From contig OX485804.1 of NCBI GenBank assembly GCA_950295325.1, positions 19,282,001 to 19,346,000 of the forward strand: a stretch of 64,000 bases of DNA, given 5' to 3'. Numbering within the stretch: position 1 is the first letter of the stretch; each line of letters begins with the position of its first letter. The DNA comes from Polytrichum commune (Eukaryota; Streptophyta; Polytrichopsida; Polytrichales; Polytrichaceae). The notes beneath the pieces are model-generated. The model worked only from the letters and a program-made list of their open reading frames with translations, had not been told where the DNA came from and made no database searches. This document shows positions 12,498 through 24,140 of the stretch, one piece after another. The translations under genes and the position numbers were made by a program.

Positions 12498-13458
12498 TCA
12501 AACTTGAGGTGCCTTCAGACGGTGGGAACCCAAGGTTAGCTTGGCCCAACATTGCTAGAAAGCCCAACCCAAAGGTCCTTCTTACTTGAAAAGTGAGGGA
12601 GATTTGGAGCCGAAATACCTTAATCCTGTGTTATGTCCTACTGCAAATGTGTAATGCCATGCCCCAATTGTGGTGGAAAAGCCAACAACAAAAACCTTGT
12701 CAACTAATAAATAAATAAATAAAATGAGAGAATGTTTTTTAAGATCTCTACATTGAGACAAACAAGTTAGGGTCCTGGTTCAAGAAATTTGGGGTCCAAA
12801 ACAATAGTTGATTTTGAAATTGCTAACGATCTCTATTCATGTACTACAATAAGGTAGGTGGGTAGATGTGAACGCTTCCCTTGTGGTCGGGGGTTAGGAA
12901 GATCTCGACCGTCGATTGTGATCTGACATATCTAAAGGATCCCATGCTGCCCCAACTTCTAGCTTCTCTTCCCCTCAGGTAAAGCTTGAAAAACTTCACG
13001 TTGGACAAAATCTCCGCCTCCATCCACTCACATATCTTGGATGAAAATTTTTAAACTAAGCTCTTCATGAAAAGAACTTGCGGAGGAGATGATGCCAATG
13101 GGGGGACGGGGGGGGGGAGGGGTTCGAACTCCTACCTCTTCCTTTTGAATGGTAGAACCAAGATAGAACTCCATTCACAACGCCTCAAGGACATGGAGGT
13201 GGGCCTTTGGTGACCCAGAGTGGTAAACCTAGTGTTACTTTTGAATTGTGTATTTGTTTTGGTTATTTCTATCTTACAATAATAATGATCATAAAAACAT
13301 GCGACCAACACGAACCACAACATTGTGACACAGTGAAATCTCTCGACCCTTAGAAATGGCCTAAACACCTTGAGATGGATGTTGCTTATTGTCAAGTGAT
13401 CAGATTTCTCTCAAAACATCTAGATTTTTAGCAATGAAGGTACAAAAATTATCGGATA
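12498..13458. other. No gene recognised
   Basis: Ordinary intergenic DNA with short G-rich and C-rich homopolymers near 13100. No terminal repeats were found. Confidence 0.45.
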
Positions 13459-13672
13459 CAACGAACGAGGCCAACCGACCGTTAGTTACAGATGAACCCG
13501 GTTGAGTTTGAGAACTAACCGGTTCAAATTCCAGACTTCGGGAAAGTTGTCGATCGTTTCAGAGCAATCTATGGAAACTACGTCAAAATATTAAAGAAAA
13601 ACCCAAAGATCACAACATGCGACCAGGTGGACTTCCGGAACACTCAGATCGATGCCCGACATTCGATACAAC
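13459..13672. mobile_element. Diverged ACCGGTT-family MITE copy
   Basis: Runs from CAACGAACGAGGCCAACC through CCGTTAGTTACAGATGAACC, AACTAACCGGTTCAA and AAAGATCACAACATGCGACC, in the same block order as the reference copy at 21368-21593 read inversely. The ends are eroded and no target duplication was found. Confidence 0.6.
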
Positions 13673-13864
13673 ATAAGTCATGTATTCAAAATAGCACATG
13701 AAGATGCTTGCTTCCATCTCCAAATTCTTTCAATCCACCAAGTGGCCTCAAGATTCTAATCATTTATGACACCAACATTCTTAATTCATAGTTTTTGGTG
13801 GGTTTGGTACGCCTACAATCCGTGCTCGTTGGAGGAATCTATGGTTTGCATGAACAAATAAAGT

Positions 13865-14180
13865 AACCGTAACCGGTTGGCCGCTTTGTTTCGCCGAGGT
13901 GGCACTACACGATTGGCTCTGAGCACACAGGTTTGCAGACGATAACCTCGACATCCCAACCGGTTATGATCATCTAAATCGGTTATGGTGACAGGTGACC
14001 CACTGTTTAGGTCACCTGCGCGGCTCAACAAAGCAGCCAACCGGTTACGTCCGGTAATCGTTTTATTGGAACCGGTTATCGGTGCAGAACCGGTTCTATC
14101 AAGCTGGCTCGCCCGTGGGCTCGCCACCTTGACAGATTCGGTTCTGCACCGATAACCGGTTCCAATAAAACGATTACCTA
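13865..14180. repeat. ACCGGTT-dense region ending in a perfect 40-bp hairpin
   Basis: The palindrome-like ACCGGTT/AACCGGT occurs repeatedly from 13870. The arms at 14053-14092 and 14139-14178 are exact 40-bp inverse copies, starting GGTAATCGTTTTATTGG and ending CCAATAAAACGATTACC, around a 46-base loop. The next 11 bases inward also pair partly. The 135-codon minus-strand frame covering it is a by-product of the repeat. Confidence 0.85.
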
Positions 14181-14220
14181 ATACATAACAATTTTGCAGC
14201 CACCAGCCACCTACCACCAA

Positions 14221-15515
14221 ATTATGACAGAGGGAAGTCTCAAGTTAACCCTCTAAATTCTAATAATGGCCTAAGCATCCCAATATCATTGGGAACTCAC
14301 AATTCAAACATTCGGATCATTCTTCAGGAGATTTTTGAGCTCAACCAGCTAAAATCCGCCCCTTCTCAGATGCTACCGGTTTTTTCAAGATTTGGCTGAT
14401 TGCAAACTTGTAGCCATTAATTTGGACTCGCCAATATCATGTATTGTTTTTTTCCAAGTGCCGGCTAATTTCCTCTTCATTGTTATGACAACCGATCAAA
14501 AACTTGGGCATTGATAAGTAAGCCGGTTTTCAAATGTAGCAAAATTCTATCTACAAACAACATACACCATTCAACAACAACGTCCAAAGAACATATCAAC
14601 ATACAACAATAATATGTAATGATATCAACATCCAACAACAATGATCAACAATTCATTACATACAAGAAACAACAACAATGATCAACAATTTATTCATAGC
14701 AGGATTTGAACGTAAATAAACACATCAACCGGTTGATGGCCGTGGATTTACTCTTCTATCATACCTAGGTCTTAAAACCTCATATTAGATTTGAGGCCAC
14801 AACATGATAAAATAGTAACCTAACATACCACACTGTATACAAAATGAAATTCAGCAACTGTTAGAGTCAAAATCAACAGTATCATCTTCACCTTCAAGAG
14901 GATAACGCCTTGAGAGGTATCTCTGTGGATGTGAAAACAACCATTTAAACTTTGTAGAGTTCCTTCATAAAGCTATGGCTTTCATTAGTACATTATCAAG
15001 ATCACCATGAAGATCTTCCATAGACACACTCATAATACATTCTAAACGCTATCCATCAACAATGAAATGCAATAATGACGCAAAAGCTTCGCCTATCGAC
15101 CATTCATCAAATCACTACAAGCCTACAATGAACACAAAACCTAAACCCTAGAACCAGATGAAATCTAGCCCTAGATGAATCAAATCAAATGAAATATGCA
15201 TATTTCACAATTCATCCGGGTAAAAATCCTCCTCCTTAGAATGGTTGCCGGTTGAAATCCGTGTTTTTTTATAAAAAAAAAAAGCACCAGTTTCACATCC
15301 TCCAATTTCCCAATTCAACCGGACTTTTCACAAAACCAACCGGCCGCCATTACACTAAATAGCAGTTCTCCCCAAACATTGATTCGGATCTTGTACAAAA
15401 CTAACGTAGGCAATATGATGACGATTACTTTCATGAGTTTTGACTTGTGCTATGTGTGACAAATCTAAGGAGAAAGGGGGGGTCCATTCAATTAGCAAAT
15501 CTTTTAGAATAGTAT
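14221..15515. other. No gene recognised; AAC-rich low complexity
   Basis: Contains AAC/ATC-rich low-complexity sequence around 14540-14700, then unremarkable DNA up to the next transposon. Confidence 0.45.
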
Positions 15516-16283
15516 GCTATTAGCCCGGGGAGATCACTCCCTCTTATATTTTGCATACACGTGCATTCGGGACCTATTTTTTGGGGGGCTATTTACCTTG
15601 CAAAAAAGATTATAAGGTATGGTATTTTTCAAAATAAAGGTAAATGCTTGTATTTTAGTACACCCTATCAGTACTTATAATTTTTTGAGGAATCATTAAA
15701 AAACACCCTAATTTACTTATACTAAATTTTCTTTCTTATACTCCAAGTATCCAATTCTTTTGACTATACTCCAATACACTTCATTTTTTTGGGTTCTATA
15801 CACAACATTCTTTTTCATAAAGGACATTTCTCTTCTTACAACCATAATTGTGAAGCTCAACTACAATGCTAAACTTACATGAAATGAATCAAAACAATAA
15901 ACCTAAGGCAAAGGTATGGAATTTAAACATTGTTGTAAACTCTGAAATGAAATTCAAGTATGATATAGAAGTCAGTTTGTGTTTCTCAACACAATGTAGT
16001 TTATGTTTGCAGAATTTACAATTTCACAAGGTCTATAAGTCCTATACTTCCGGAAAGTGTATAATCTCAAATATATACATGCAGCTTGCTGACATCCCAA
16101 AAAATTGAGAATGCAATTTACAAGGGTAACCACAAAAACTGAAGCTAATCACAGAAAAATAGTGTTAATGTGCAAATATCATACAAAACTCTACAACAAC
16201 TACATGCCATGTCCACAGATCTTGTAGCCAAACTTCAGTCTTGAAATCTGCAGCCAATGCAAAATTGAAACTAGGATGAGAAC

Positions 16284-17286
16284 TTAAACTAGGATGGAAC
16301 CTGACTCTGCGGGCATACAATCACGAGCAGCAACTTTCACCAATTTTCCAGCCTCCTCATAATTTTCAAAAGATGAACCATCTGCTGAAGCTGCCATTGA
16401 GAAGAGAGCCCACAATTCAGAACTCAGGAAATCCCAGATCTGCAAGGATCAACGATCAAAAAACAGGCTATCAAGGAGTTCAAGATTTTAAATTGTTTCT
16501 ACAATAATCATACATCCAGTTTTGGGTTCAAGAGATAGAATTTATCCAGTGAGTCGAATAGAGCTGCCTACATTGGAGTATGGGTGGTTTGGTGCACATC
16601 TAGGAACGGACACCAAAAAAACTTGTGTTTTTTAAGAGATTGGACTATGTGTTTGTTAACCATTCTAGGCTCAATAGCCAACAAAACTCGGAGGAGGGGA
16701 CCTATGTGGCTTTCTTATGGCTAACATAGTTCATAATTCTATGTCAATGGACTTTGATAATTCATAACAATTTGAGATTAGCTCCAAAAAATTTTGGGAT
16801 TGATCCAGGCTTCTTCACATACATTTGCAGACGCACAGAAACTTCAACCTCGCAAATCCAAGTAGTAAGGCATACAACAAATTGTAACCGAACAAGGCTC
16901 ATCTACCTTACCTACCAAAACATCCACCAAAATTACCCGAGGCAAACATTTGTTCTGTGCTTGACATGAACACATAGGTTTTCCCAGAAGCACCCTGGCT
17001 TCTGACAACTGGAACAATGTATGGATGGAAAGACACCTTAAACCCTAACCACTACCAAATCTATTGATATGTTATTTTACCATTCTACAATAAGCTCAAA
17101 TATAACACATGCAGTAATCCATCCCACCTCATAGCATTTTAGAGGTCCAGATAGGCAATACTTACAAAGAAGGAGCACAGCTGAATTGAGGTGGTTGCGT
17201 GAGGCTTCAATGGGATTTAAGAGAAACTGGACTGTTTTCCGCTTCTGCGCCTTCAACCAGTCCTTTGGACCCGCTGTTTCGGCCAT
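16284..17286 (-). CDS. Gene or captured gene fragment, unknown family, at least two exons
   Basis: A first exon starts with ATG at 17286 (MAETAGPKDWLKAQKRK, then NPIEASRNHLNSAVLLL) and ends at a perfect GTAAGT donor whose G pairs with 17165. A terminal exon runs from 16439, behind a TTGCAG acceptor, to a TAA at 16284; it reads IWDFLSSELWALFSMAASAD, then FENYEEAGKLVKVAARDCM. Both look like real protein. The phases do not match directly, so an internal exon lies between or has been lost. A further frame at 17437-17661 (KHAFRHILECALPSSYFEGK) may belong upstream. I do not recognise the protein. Its position wholly inside a TIR element suggests capture. Confidence 0.4.
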
Positions 17287-18157
17287 CACAATTTACACAA
17301 ACTTACATCAGAGACTAGTTTCCATGCAACAAGGTCTCATATAAAACCCAAAGCTTATTTGACATAGTGAACTCCAGTGTAACATTCCTTTCCTTTATCA
17401 TGGCTTGTTAAAATTCGGGTGTAAACATGAAATCCTCTACTTCATGCTCTCCACCAGGAGAAGATCTAGGAATAAAATGCCATTTCTTTTTAAGATGGAG
17501 CAGTCTATGTCATCAATAGAAGGAATCACCTCAACCTCAACCTCAATGTCTTTGTAACTGGAACAACCAGGGCATTTACCCTCAAAGTACGAGGAGGGTA
17601 ATGCGCATTCTAAGATGTGTCTAAAAGCATGTTTCCAAGCGTCATTTGAGAATTGTAACAAGATAGAAGTTATTCCTTCTGAAGAATTTCATACCTCAAA
17701 ATGTCCATTCACCAACCGGGTACATAAACTCCCTGGATCATCTGCCTCCCTTGAACATCGCTCACTACCTCTCCTTTTATCGGCAGTTGCTTCGAAACCT
17801 AAACCTTAGATTCGATCTGCACAAGCCCAGGAAAGTCCACATGTGTAAGTAGTGTATGGATGTCGAAGATTACTGCTACAAATATTCCTGAGTCTCGTGT
17901 ATTTCTGAAACTCTAATATCGAGATGCATGTGTGTCACCAATGCAGATGTTCATAATCAAACCCTTGCTCATTTAGGAGCAAAAAAATTCTTCTAGGAAC
18001 TACATTTGAAAATGCAAACCTTTTCCTAATGTAGACACGAATGGTATGAATAGACTCCACCTCTCAGTGCCCTCTTTCCAAGCACAGTGCTCTAATTCTC
18101 CGTCAAATAACAAAACATCCATTCATTACAAACATTAGAAGCGATACAGAAAACCCT

Positions 18158-18260
18158 GGAAACCGGCCGCTGGTTACAGATGAAGTGGTTGAGTTTCAGA
18201 AATAATCAGTTGAGATTCAAGACTTAGGAGATTTACCCATCATTTTAGGGGAATCTTGAC
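18158..18260. mobile_element. Partial ACCGGTT-family MITE
   Basis: Matches the family blocks CCGCTGGTTACAGATGAAG, GTTGAGTTTCAGAAATAA and GATTCAAGACTTAGG, then stops. It lies inside the 15524-18803 element. Confidence 0.5.
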
Positions 18261-18811
18261 CTCCAGACCTCATTCATGGCAGCGTAAACTCATTCCAACA
18301 GCGTAAACGTACCTCCTCAACACCCAGAGACCATCGGCAACAAAGAAGGAACTTCACAAAAACGCTAAACCCTAAGAAATCCTAACGTCCATCACCCAAC
18401 GTGTTCAAATTTTCCCTCCCAGCTTTGGAACGTCCACTACCCAACGTGTTCAGATTTTCCCTCCTTGTTTTGGATACCTTGGTTCAGTAATGGTGAAGCC
18501 AATTAGCATGCGAAGTCATCCACCCAAGCTTTTCCAACGAAAATTACCTCTTTTCATCCACTAGCACATACCCTATCCTAAACCCGCTACCCCTAATAAT
18601 TGTTTCCATGCTATTTTACATGTACTGACTAGATAAAAGACGCCATTATATGTGATGGTATTTTACATGTAATCCTTTTTCATTATTTTCAAACCCCCTA
18701 TATTATATGTAAGTTTTTTACAAAATTTACCTACAATGAATATATTGGACCCTATTTTTTATCGCACGTGGTTCTATGATTTTCGCCCAGTGATCTCCCC
18801 GGGGCTATTAG

Positions 18812-20276
18812 CTGAGATCAATCTATAAAGGTCAAAGTTCAAATCTTTCTAAAAACGTTGCAAACATCATTTTAGATCAGCAAATCAATAAAGTATACAT
18901 GTGCATTCGGATGGTGGATTCGACCGTACAGATGTTGATTTTGTAAACTTAACAATGTTCAAACAAATTTTTAGCCGTCCATGTATTCTAGTTCAGAAGA
19001 TTATACCATGAATGTGCATGGACGGGCAGAAACAAAGTTTCTTCTTGGCCTTCGGGGGTTAAGGTGACGCAACCTTTGTTTATTACCCAAAAAAAATTGA
19101 AATCAAAATGCACAATATTGGAAGTGGTTATAGAAGTGTTTTCTGAAGTGGTTAGTTTGGAGTGGGAGTTGGAGTATTGACTTTCTGGGTAGCCAGCAGC
19201 CAATGAGTTGTTCTACTAAACTAACACTAAAAATGTTTGATTTTAAGAGAATTCAAACAATTTTACATCCAAAATTAGGTTTTTGAATGGAATTTGTACT
19301 TGACCAAGAAATATTTATCTTATATAATTTTTTTGCATTTTATTGTTATGTGTACATAGTTACTAAGATCGTCTATCACCTTCCTCCAGACATGGTTTGA
19401 TCTTAAAAAAATTTAGAATGCTTCTATTCTATATTTCTTGAAACCTGCTTGATGCATCTCAATCAACAAGAGTGCCCACAAAAAGTTGATTGGCCTTTTA
19501 AGAAGAATGAGAGCAGTTGGTCACCCCATGATCATATTGTGCTTTGAACTTCCCACCAATCTATAGTAATGTAATCCTAGTAATTTTTATCAAGTTTCTT
19601 ATGAAATCAATACAAATTTTCATGATTATGACAACTTCTCAAAGTTTTGATGTTCGAACTCATTTTAGTACAATAGTATACCAAAATTTCGGTTAAGTTT
19701 GTAATTCTAACCATATGGATGTGATCCTCCAAATGATGGTGTCTTGCGCCTTATCTTTATAAATTTTTTAAAAGGACGTTTAGAGATGACATTCTAGAAA
19801 CGCCTTAGAAAAGGCTTCACCCCTCATGCCTTGAAGCGCTATTCGAATCAATGTTGTTCTTTGGCGAGATAAATCCCATTGGAAAAATGGTTGTTGTCCA
19901 CATCTCTACAAAAATCACTTTCTGGATTTAGTCACTTTCTGGACTCCTATATTTGAATGACGTAATGTTTAGCTGTGTTTTCAAGCCAGACAACATAAAG
20001 AGATGTGTCCAGAACAAGAAAATGGTTGAACCGTGAAGCTCTGTCCTTTGCTATGAAAGACTATAATTGTAGCTGATTACTTTGCTCATGCCAATCCATG
20101 GCTATTCAATATACCAAACCTTTCTTGGATTTTGTTCACCTTCTTCTCAAATACGGGTCAAGGATTGAAGTTACTCATTTATCACCCAATTTTTTTTAAA
20201 ATAAATAATCAAGAACTGCCAAAATAACTATAGTTAACTAGATTTCTTTCAATGCATTTTAGGGAGCACTTGTATG

Positions 20277-20321
<45 letters not shown>

Positions 20322-21359
20322 CTATAGATAACATCCACATTAAATATAGTGGACTAAAAATAACAAGAACAAGTAATGTCCAAGTGTGAACACAAAGTGG
20401 TTAGGAAATTTGCTCTTGAAATGAAGAAGTTGATGCATAGTCTCTGTCCTACAGACATAGCCAATAAATTGGCCCACCTCCTCCAAAAAAAAATTAACTA
20501 CTCTAGACTCAACAGTGAAGAGGATCTATGTGATTCCGATGTTCAAAACTAAACTTCAAAGGGAGGTAAACTGATTTTCAATCTGAATAGTGATGATGCT
20601 GAAGGTAGAGATATGGAAAACGGTGAAAATAAGCTGAAATTCGGCCAGAAAGAGTGGCTTGAAATTTGTGCAAAATTGTTCACAGATGGAGTAGAGGAAA
20701 TGATGAGGAATGCAAGTTGTTTCGTAATTTTATTCCGTGTGAATAATTAGTCATATTTTCCCCCAAAAGGTGAGTAAGTAAAATCTCTATTTATATATTA
20801 GAGTCTCCTTAGTTTGTGCATCAAAATATCCTAGGTTGCATACGAATGCACAAAAAAATAGTTAACTCAATGGCACCCAAAAGTGATCGCAAGTGGTGTG
20901 AAACAACACCTACTTGGCAATCACTGCATCCCACCTATCACCACGTACTTTTTGGACCACCACTTTTTCAAATAGCCATTTTGGGTCCACACAAGAATCA
21001 TTATGCCCCAAGTTTAATGCACCAATAGTGATCATTCGCCGTTTTAGGTTCTCCTACCTTATGCATCGATTTTGCTAATTATGCAACAAAATGAGTTTCC
21101 ATATGTAAATATGATCGGTAGAAGGTGCATAGCAACTTCGAAGGTCTAATGGAATACCTAATACCCACACACGTGAAGTGAGGTCCATCGTTTTAAAACA
21201 CACTCTCCGTGTGCAACAATTGACCCACATGCAACTACCAACTACTTTTACTCACACAACATGCACTCTCCGCCAGAAGAGTCTGCCATTTAGATATGCA
21301 ATGCTGTTTTGGATTATGTAATTGGGAGGCTTTGACTCAGCTAGAAGGATTAGGAAGAT
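18812..21359. other. No gene recognised; (TA)n microsatellite
   Basis: AT-rich DNA with a (TA)n run of about 40 bases at 20278-20317. Short frames do not resemble known proteins. Confidence 0.5.
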
Positions 21360-21367
21360 TAGTGATT

Positions 21368-21593
21368 CAGTGATCGGGGAAATTTTTGGGCATAATCGGT
21401 TGAGATCCTAGTGTTTGCTAGTCTAACCGGTTACTTGTTGACATCCTCCGGTTTTCCTTTATTAAATTGGGGTATATTCTATAAATTCCTCTAAAATGAT
21501 CGGTAATTTTTTTGCAGTCTTGAACTTCAACCGGTTATTTCTCAAACTCAACCGGTTCATTTGTAACTAACTGCCGGTTCTCCCCGATCATTG
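21368..21593. mobile_element. Complete ACCGGTT-family hAT-type MITE (reference copy)
   Basis: 226 bp from CAGTGATCGGGGA to TCCCCGATCATTG, with the exact 8-bp duplication TAGTGATT at 21360-21367 and 21594-21601. Near-perfect TIRs beginning CAG/CAA plus an 8-bp duplication indicate hAT. Internally it holds three ACCGGTT/CCGGTT sites. It is the best preserved of about eight copies in the window. Confidence 0.92.
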
Positions 21594-21616
21594 TAGTGAT
21601 TACATTAGATTACTAA

Positions 21617-21994
21617 GGGCATGTTTACACAAAAGCCACTAGGCCATGGCTCTTGAGAATCCTTGAAATCTCATTGGTTGAGAGTGTCACAGCCCCCTGC
21701 TTAAGTTTGGACCACAACCCATAACATCTTTGGTGGATGAAAAATCTACATGGCATCTCATATGCCAATTATGGATAATGTTGGGCCAGGATTGTAGGAA
21801 GTTTTTTCGGGACGGCTCTTGAGGGTAGGCCTAACGGAATTTGCGGGGGGAATTTAGGTTTACACTAGGCGCTTGTGCCCTCCAAACAACAATGGCCTAT
21901 AGTCCATAGACTTCTGTCTATGGTCTCGTATGATAAGCAGGGTGCCATGGTCATTTAAGAGCCGTGGCCTAATGCCTTTGATGTGAACATGCCC
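21617..21994. mobile_element. Tourist-type (PIF/Harbinger) MITE
   Basis: The ends are GGGCATGTTTACA and TGAACATGCCC, with inverse similarity continuing inward about 45 bp (TAGGCCATGGCTCTT against AAGAGCCGTGGCCTA). Flanked by TAA on both sides (21614-21616 and 21995-21997), the usual TWA duplication of this superfamily. Non-coding. Confidence 0.85.
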
Positions 21995-22396
21995 TAAGTA
22001 GCTAGATGATGGTGTCTTTCCAAAGAAAGAGGTTGCGATCAAAAAAACTCCAATAAATTATTTTTTCTTGTTGAAAACTCTACATTACACAACCCGAGTG
22101 TTCTAGATGAATGAGGGATTCTAGAATTGAAGGAGAATTATGCTCACTTGATACTCGGTCCCATGGAACATAGCCAAGGAGTTGAGTAACATTATCTAAG
22201 GTGGATGATCATTAATTGGTTACTTTTTTTTTCAAATTTGCCACCAATGTGATGTTTTTGTGCATATGCAAATGTAAGGTCGAGGTGTCTAGATCAAATT
22301 CAACGATAGTGTGGAGGGCTTCATTTTAGTGGTATTGTAGTGTGGATCTAAGAATTGACACAAAAAGACACGGGTTTTAAAGAGATTGGACTACGT

Positions 22397-23110
22397 CTCG
22401 GGGGGTGCACCTTTCATTAAAACCTAGAATCACGTGCGTTCACTGCATACTCTAAAAACCCCCTATATACAAGTTATTTTTTGTGAAATGAAGTAATACA
22501 CATACAATTGCAACAATAAATATACAAGTGACAATATGTATACACAAAAAAAACATCCATTCATATATAGTCATTAACATAAGTATACAAATATACTTTT
22601 GAACAATAATCAACCCCTATAATATGTATAACAAAGTATCCTAGCTTTCATCAGCAAAGTCGTTGAAAACTTTTTCATCTCCCGGATGTAACTCAGAAAC
22701 ATTTGATTCACCAATATATGTCATTGTAGCCAATGCAATTATTGTCTCTAAGTCTACCATCAAATGATCAGTAAGATCATATGTCCACTTGTTGTTAGCC
22801 CTTTTTTGATACCAACATAAACCAATCTCCACGTTTGATGGACGGTCCATCAAGTCAATTGGACCCCTATACTCCACCCAACGATTACCAAACGATTTCA
22901 TCCAATATAAAAACTTATGATATGTAGTATAGTAACAGTACCATACAAGTACAATTATTGTATACTTTTTAAAAGCCTTCCATATATGTATGTAACTATA
23001 AATTATAACATGTATACCATATGTATATGTAATACGGCAAGGTCCATATCAATACCCCTCTTGTGCACTCACGTATACTCGTACATGTTTAGTACAGTGC
23101 ACCCCCCGAG
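22397..23110. mobile_element. 714-bp TIR element, CYCRGGG group
   Basis: Perfect termini CTCGGGGGGTGCAC and GTGCACCCCCCGAG, with the exact 8-bp duplication GACTACGT (22389-22396 and 23111-23118). The CTTTCATTAAAACC and CACGTGCGT subterminal blocks are shared with the element at 59319-59814. It interrupts an older dispersed repeat whose halves resume on either side. Confidence 0.88.
22641..22901 (-). CDS. Unrecognised 86-codon frame inside TIR element
   Basis: MKSFGNRWVEYRGPIDL through HLMVDLETIIALATMTYIGE to a stop. It reads like protein rather than noise but I recognise no family. It may be a captured exon or the remnant of the element's own gene. Confidence 0.25.
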   Translation of the reverse strand: MKSFGNRWVEYRGPIDLMDRPSNVEIGLCWYQKRANNKWTYDLTDHLMVDLETIIALATMTYIGESNVSELHPGDEKVFNDFADES

Positions 23111-23118
23111 GACTACGT

Positions 23119-24140
23119 GCTCAATATGTGCTAATCATTCTAGCTTTGATAGTCAATATAGTTGGGGGGAGGGGGACCTAGATGACTATTTAATGAGCTT
23201 GGGAATCTTCCCTTTGAAAATGAATAAAGAAATTCATATGAGCTCCAAAAATTATGAGGCAAATGGGTATGGGTATGATTTAGTATTGCTAATCAACTCG
23301 CAATTTTTGCATGTCTCATGACCTATGAGAAGTGTGTGTAGAGAGAAAAGTATTCATCTAAGGCATGTCCATGTTGATCAGTCCTGTAAAGTTTTGGAAC
23401 TAATCTCAAATTGTTATGAATTTTCAAAGTCCACCAATTATGTTGGCTAGATTGAAGTTAAAAGTGTTACCAGCTCTTTGAGCATTCAATCCAATCTCCT
23501 TCAAACACGTGTTTTTCTATGTCTATTCTTCGATCCACACACCACCCAAATATAGTCTTGCAACTAATACAAGTTGGCCAAATTAGGCTTGTTTACCTCA
23601 CAATACTACCTCCCTTCACAATTCTGGTTTTATTCTTTATGTTTTAAAAGTTTTCAATCGACAAGGGAAGCCTGCAAACCAGTGTGTATGTTTGACAAAG
23701 TTTTTGCAAATTTCTCACTTTTGACACGCAAAATTTGGAAGTTGACACGTACTGTGACTTGTGAAGGAAAAAAAACACATGTCAATTGACACGCTAGAAA
23801 TTGAAATGACATGTATTACTAGGCAACTTAACTACTATAAACTACGGCTCAAGTATTTGGAAAACATAAACCATAACAGTAGGAGAACTTCCTACACTCA
23901 CTCACATACTTTAGTTAAGCCTTGTTATTGTAATTTGTTTTGTAACTGGGAAGGCTCTACAACTGAGATGATGATCAGAGAGGTGGTGGAGGCTCAGTAC
24001 AAGGCTGACAAGACCATTGTTCCTGGTCTCTTGCGGATGTAATTCCATGATTGTTTTATGCATGTATGTGAATGAACAATTTTCCCCAACTGATCTTGAA
24101 GAGTGATGCTTTGGATGGTTAAGTATTGGGTTAATTATGA
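23119..24140. repeat. Diverged dispersed repeat and flank
   Basis: The stretch 23119-23330 (TAATGAGCTTGGGAATCTTC, ATATGAGCTCCAAAAATTAT) matches 30940-31060 and 31280-31380, so it is part of a dispersed repeat family also visible near 16600 and 20500. The rest is featureless. Confidence 0.5.

Larger units (their letters stand above)
15524..18803. mobile_element. 3.28-kb TIR element, CYCRGGG group, carrying exon-like sequence
   Basis: Perfect termini CCCGGGGAGATCACT at 15524 and AGTGATCTCCCCGGG ending at 18803, with the exact 8-bp duplication GCTATTAG outside (15516-15523 and 18804-18811). Subterminally both ends have CACGTGC and GGGACCTATTTTTT / GGACCCTATTTTTT blocks. No transposase is visible. 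Inside are gene-like exons (16284-17286) and an old partial MITE (18158-18260), so it behaves like a Pack-type element. The TIR group is unassigned: an 8-bp duplication fits hAT, but the terminal bases do not match its usual CAG start. Confidence 0.85.

Noticed and set aside
13813-14220. 135-codon minus-strand frame rich in repeated motifs
   Set aside because: Produced by the ACCGGTT repeats and the 40-bp hairpin, whose two arms are translated in it.
22917-23321. 134-codon plus-strand frame
   Set aside because: Crosses the end of a TIR element and continues into an older dispersed repeat, so it is a chimera of unrelated DNA.
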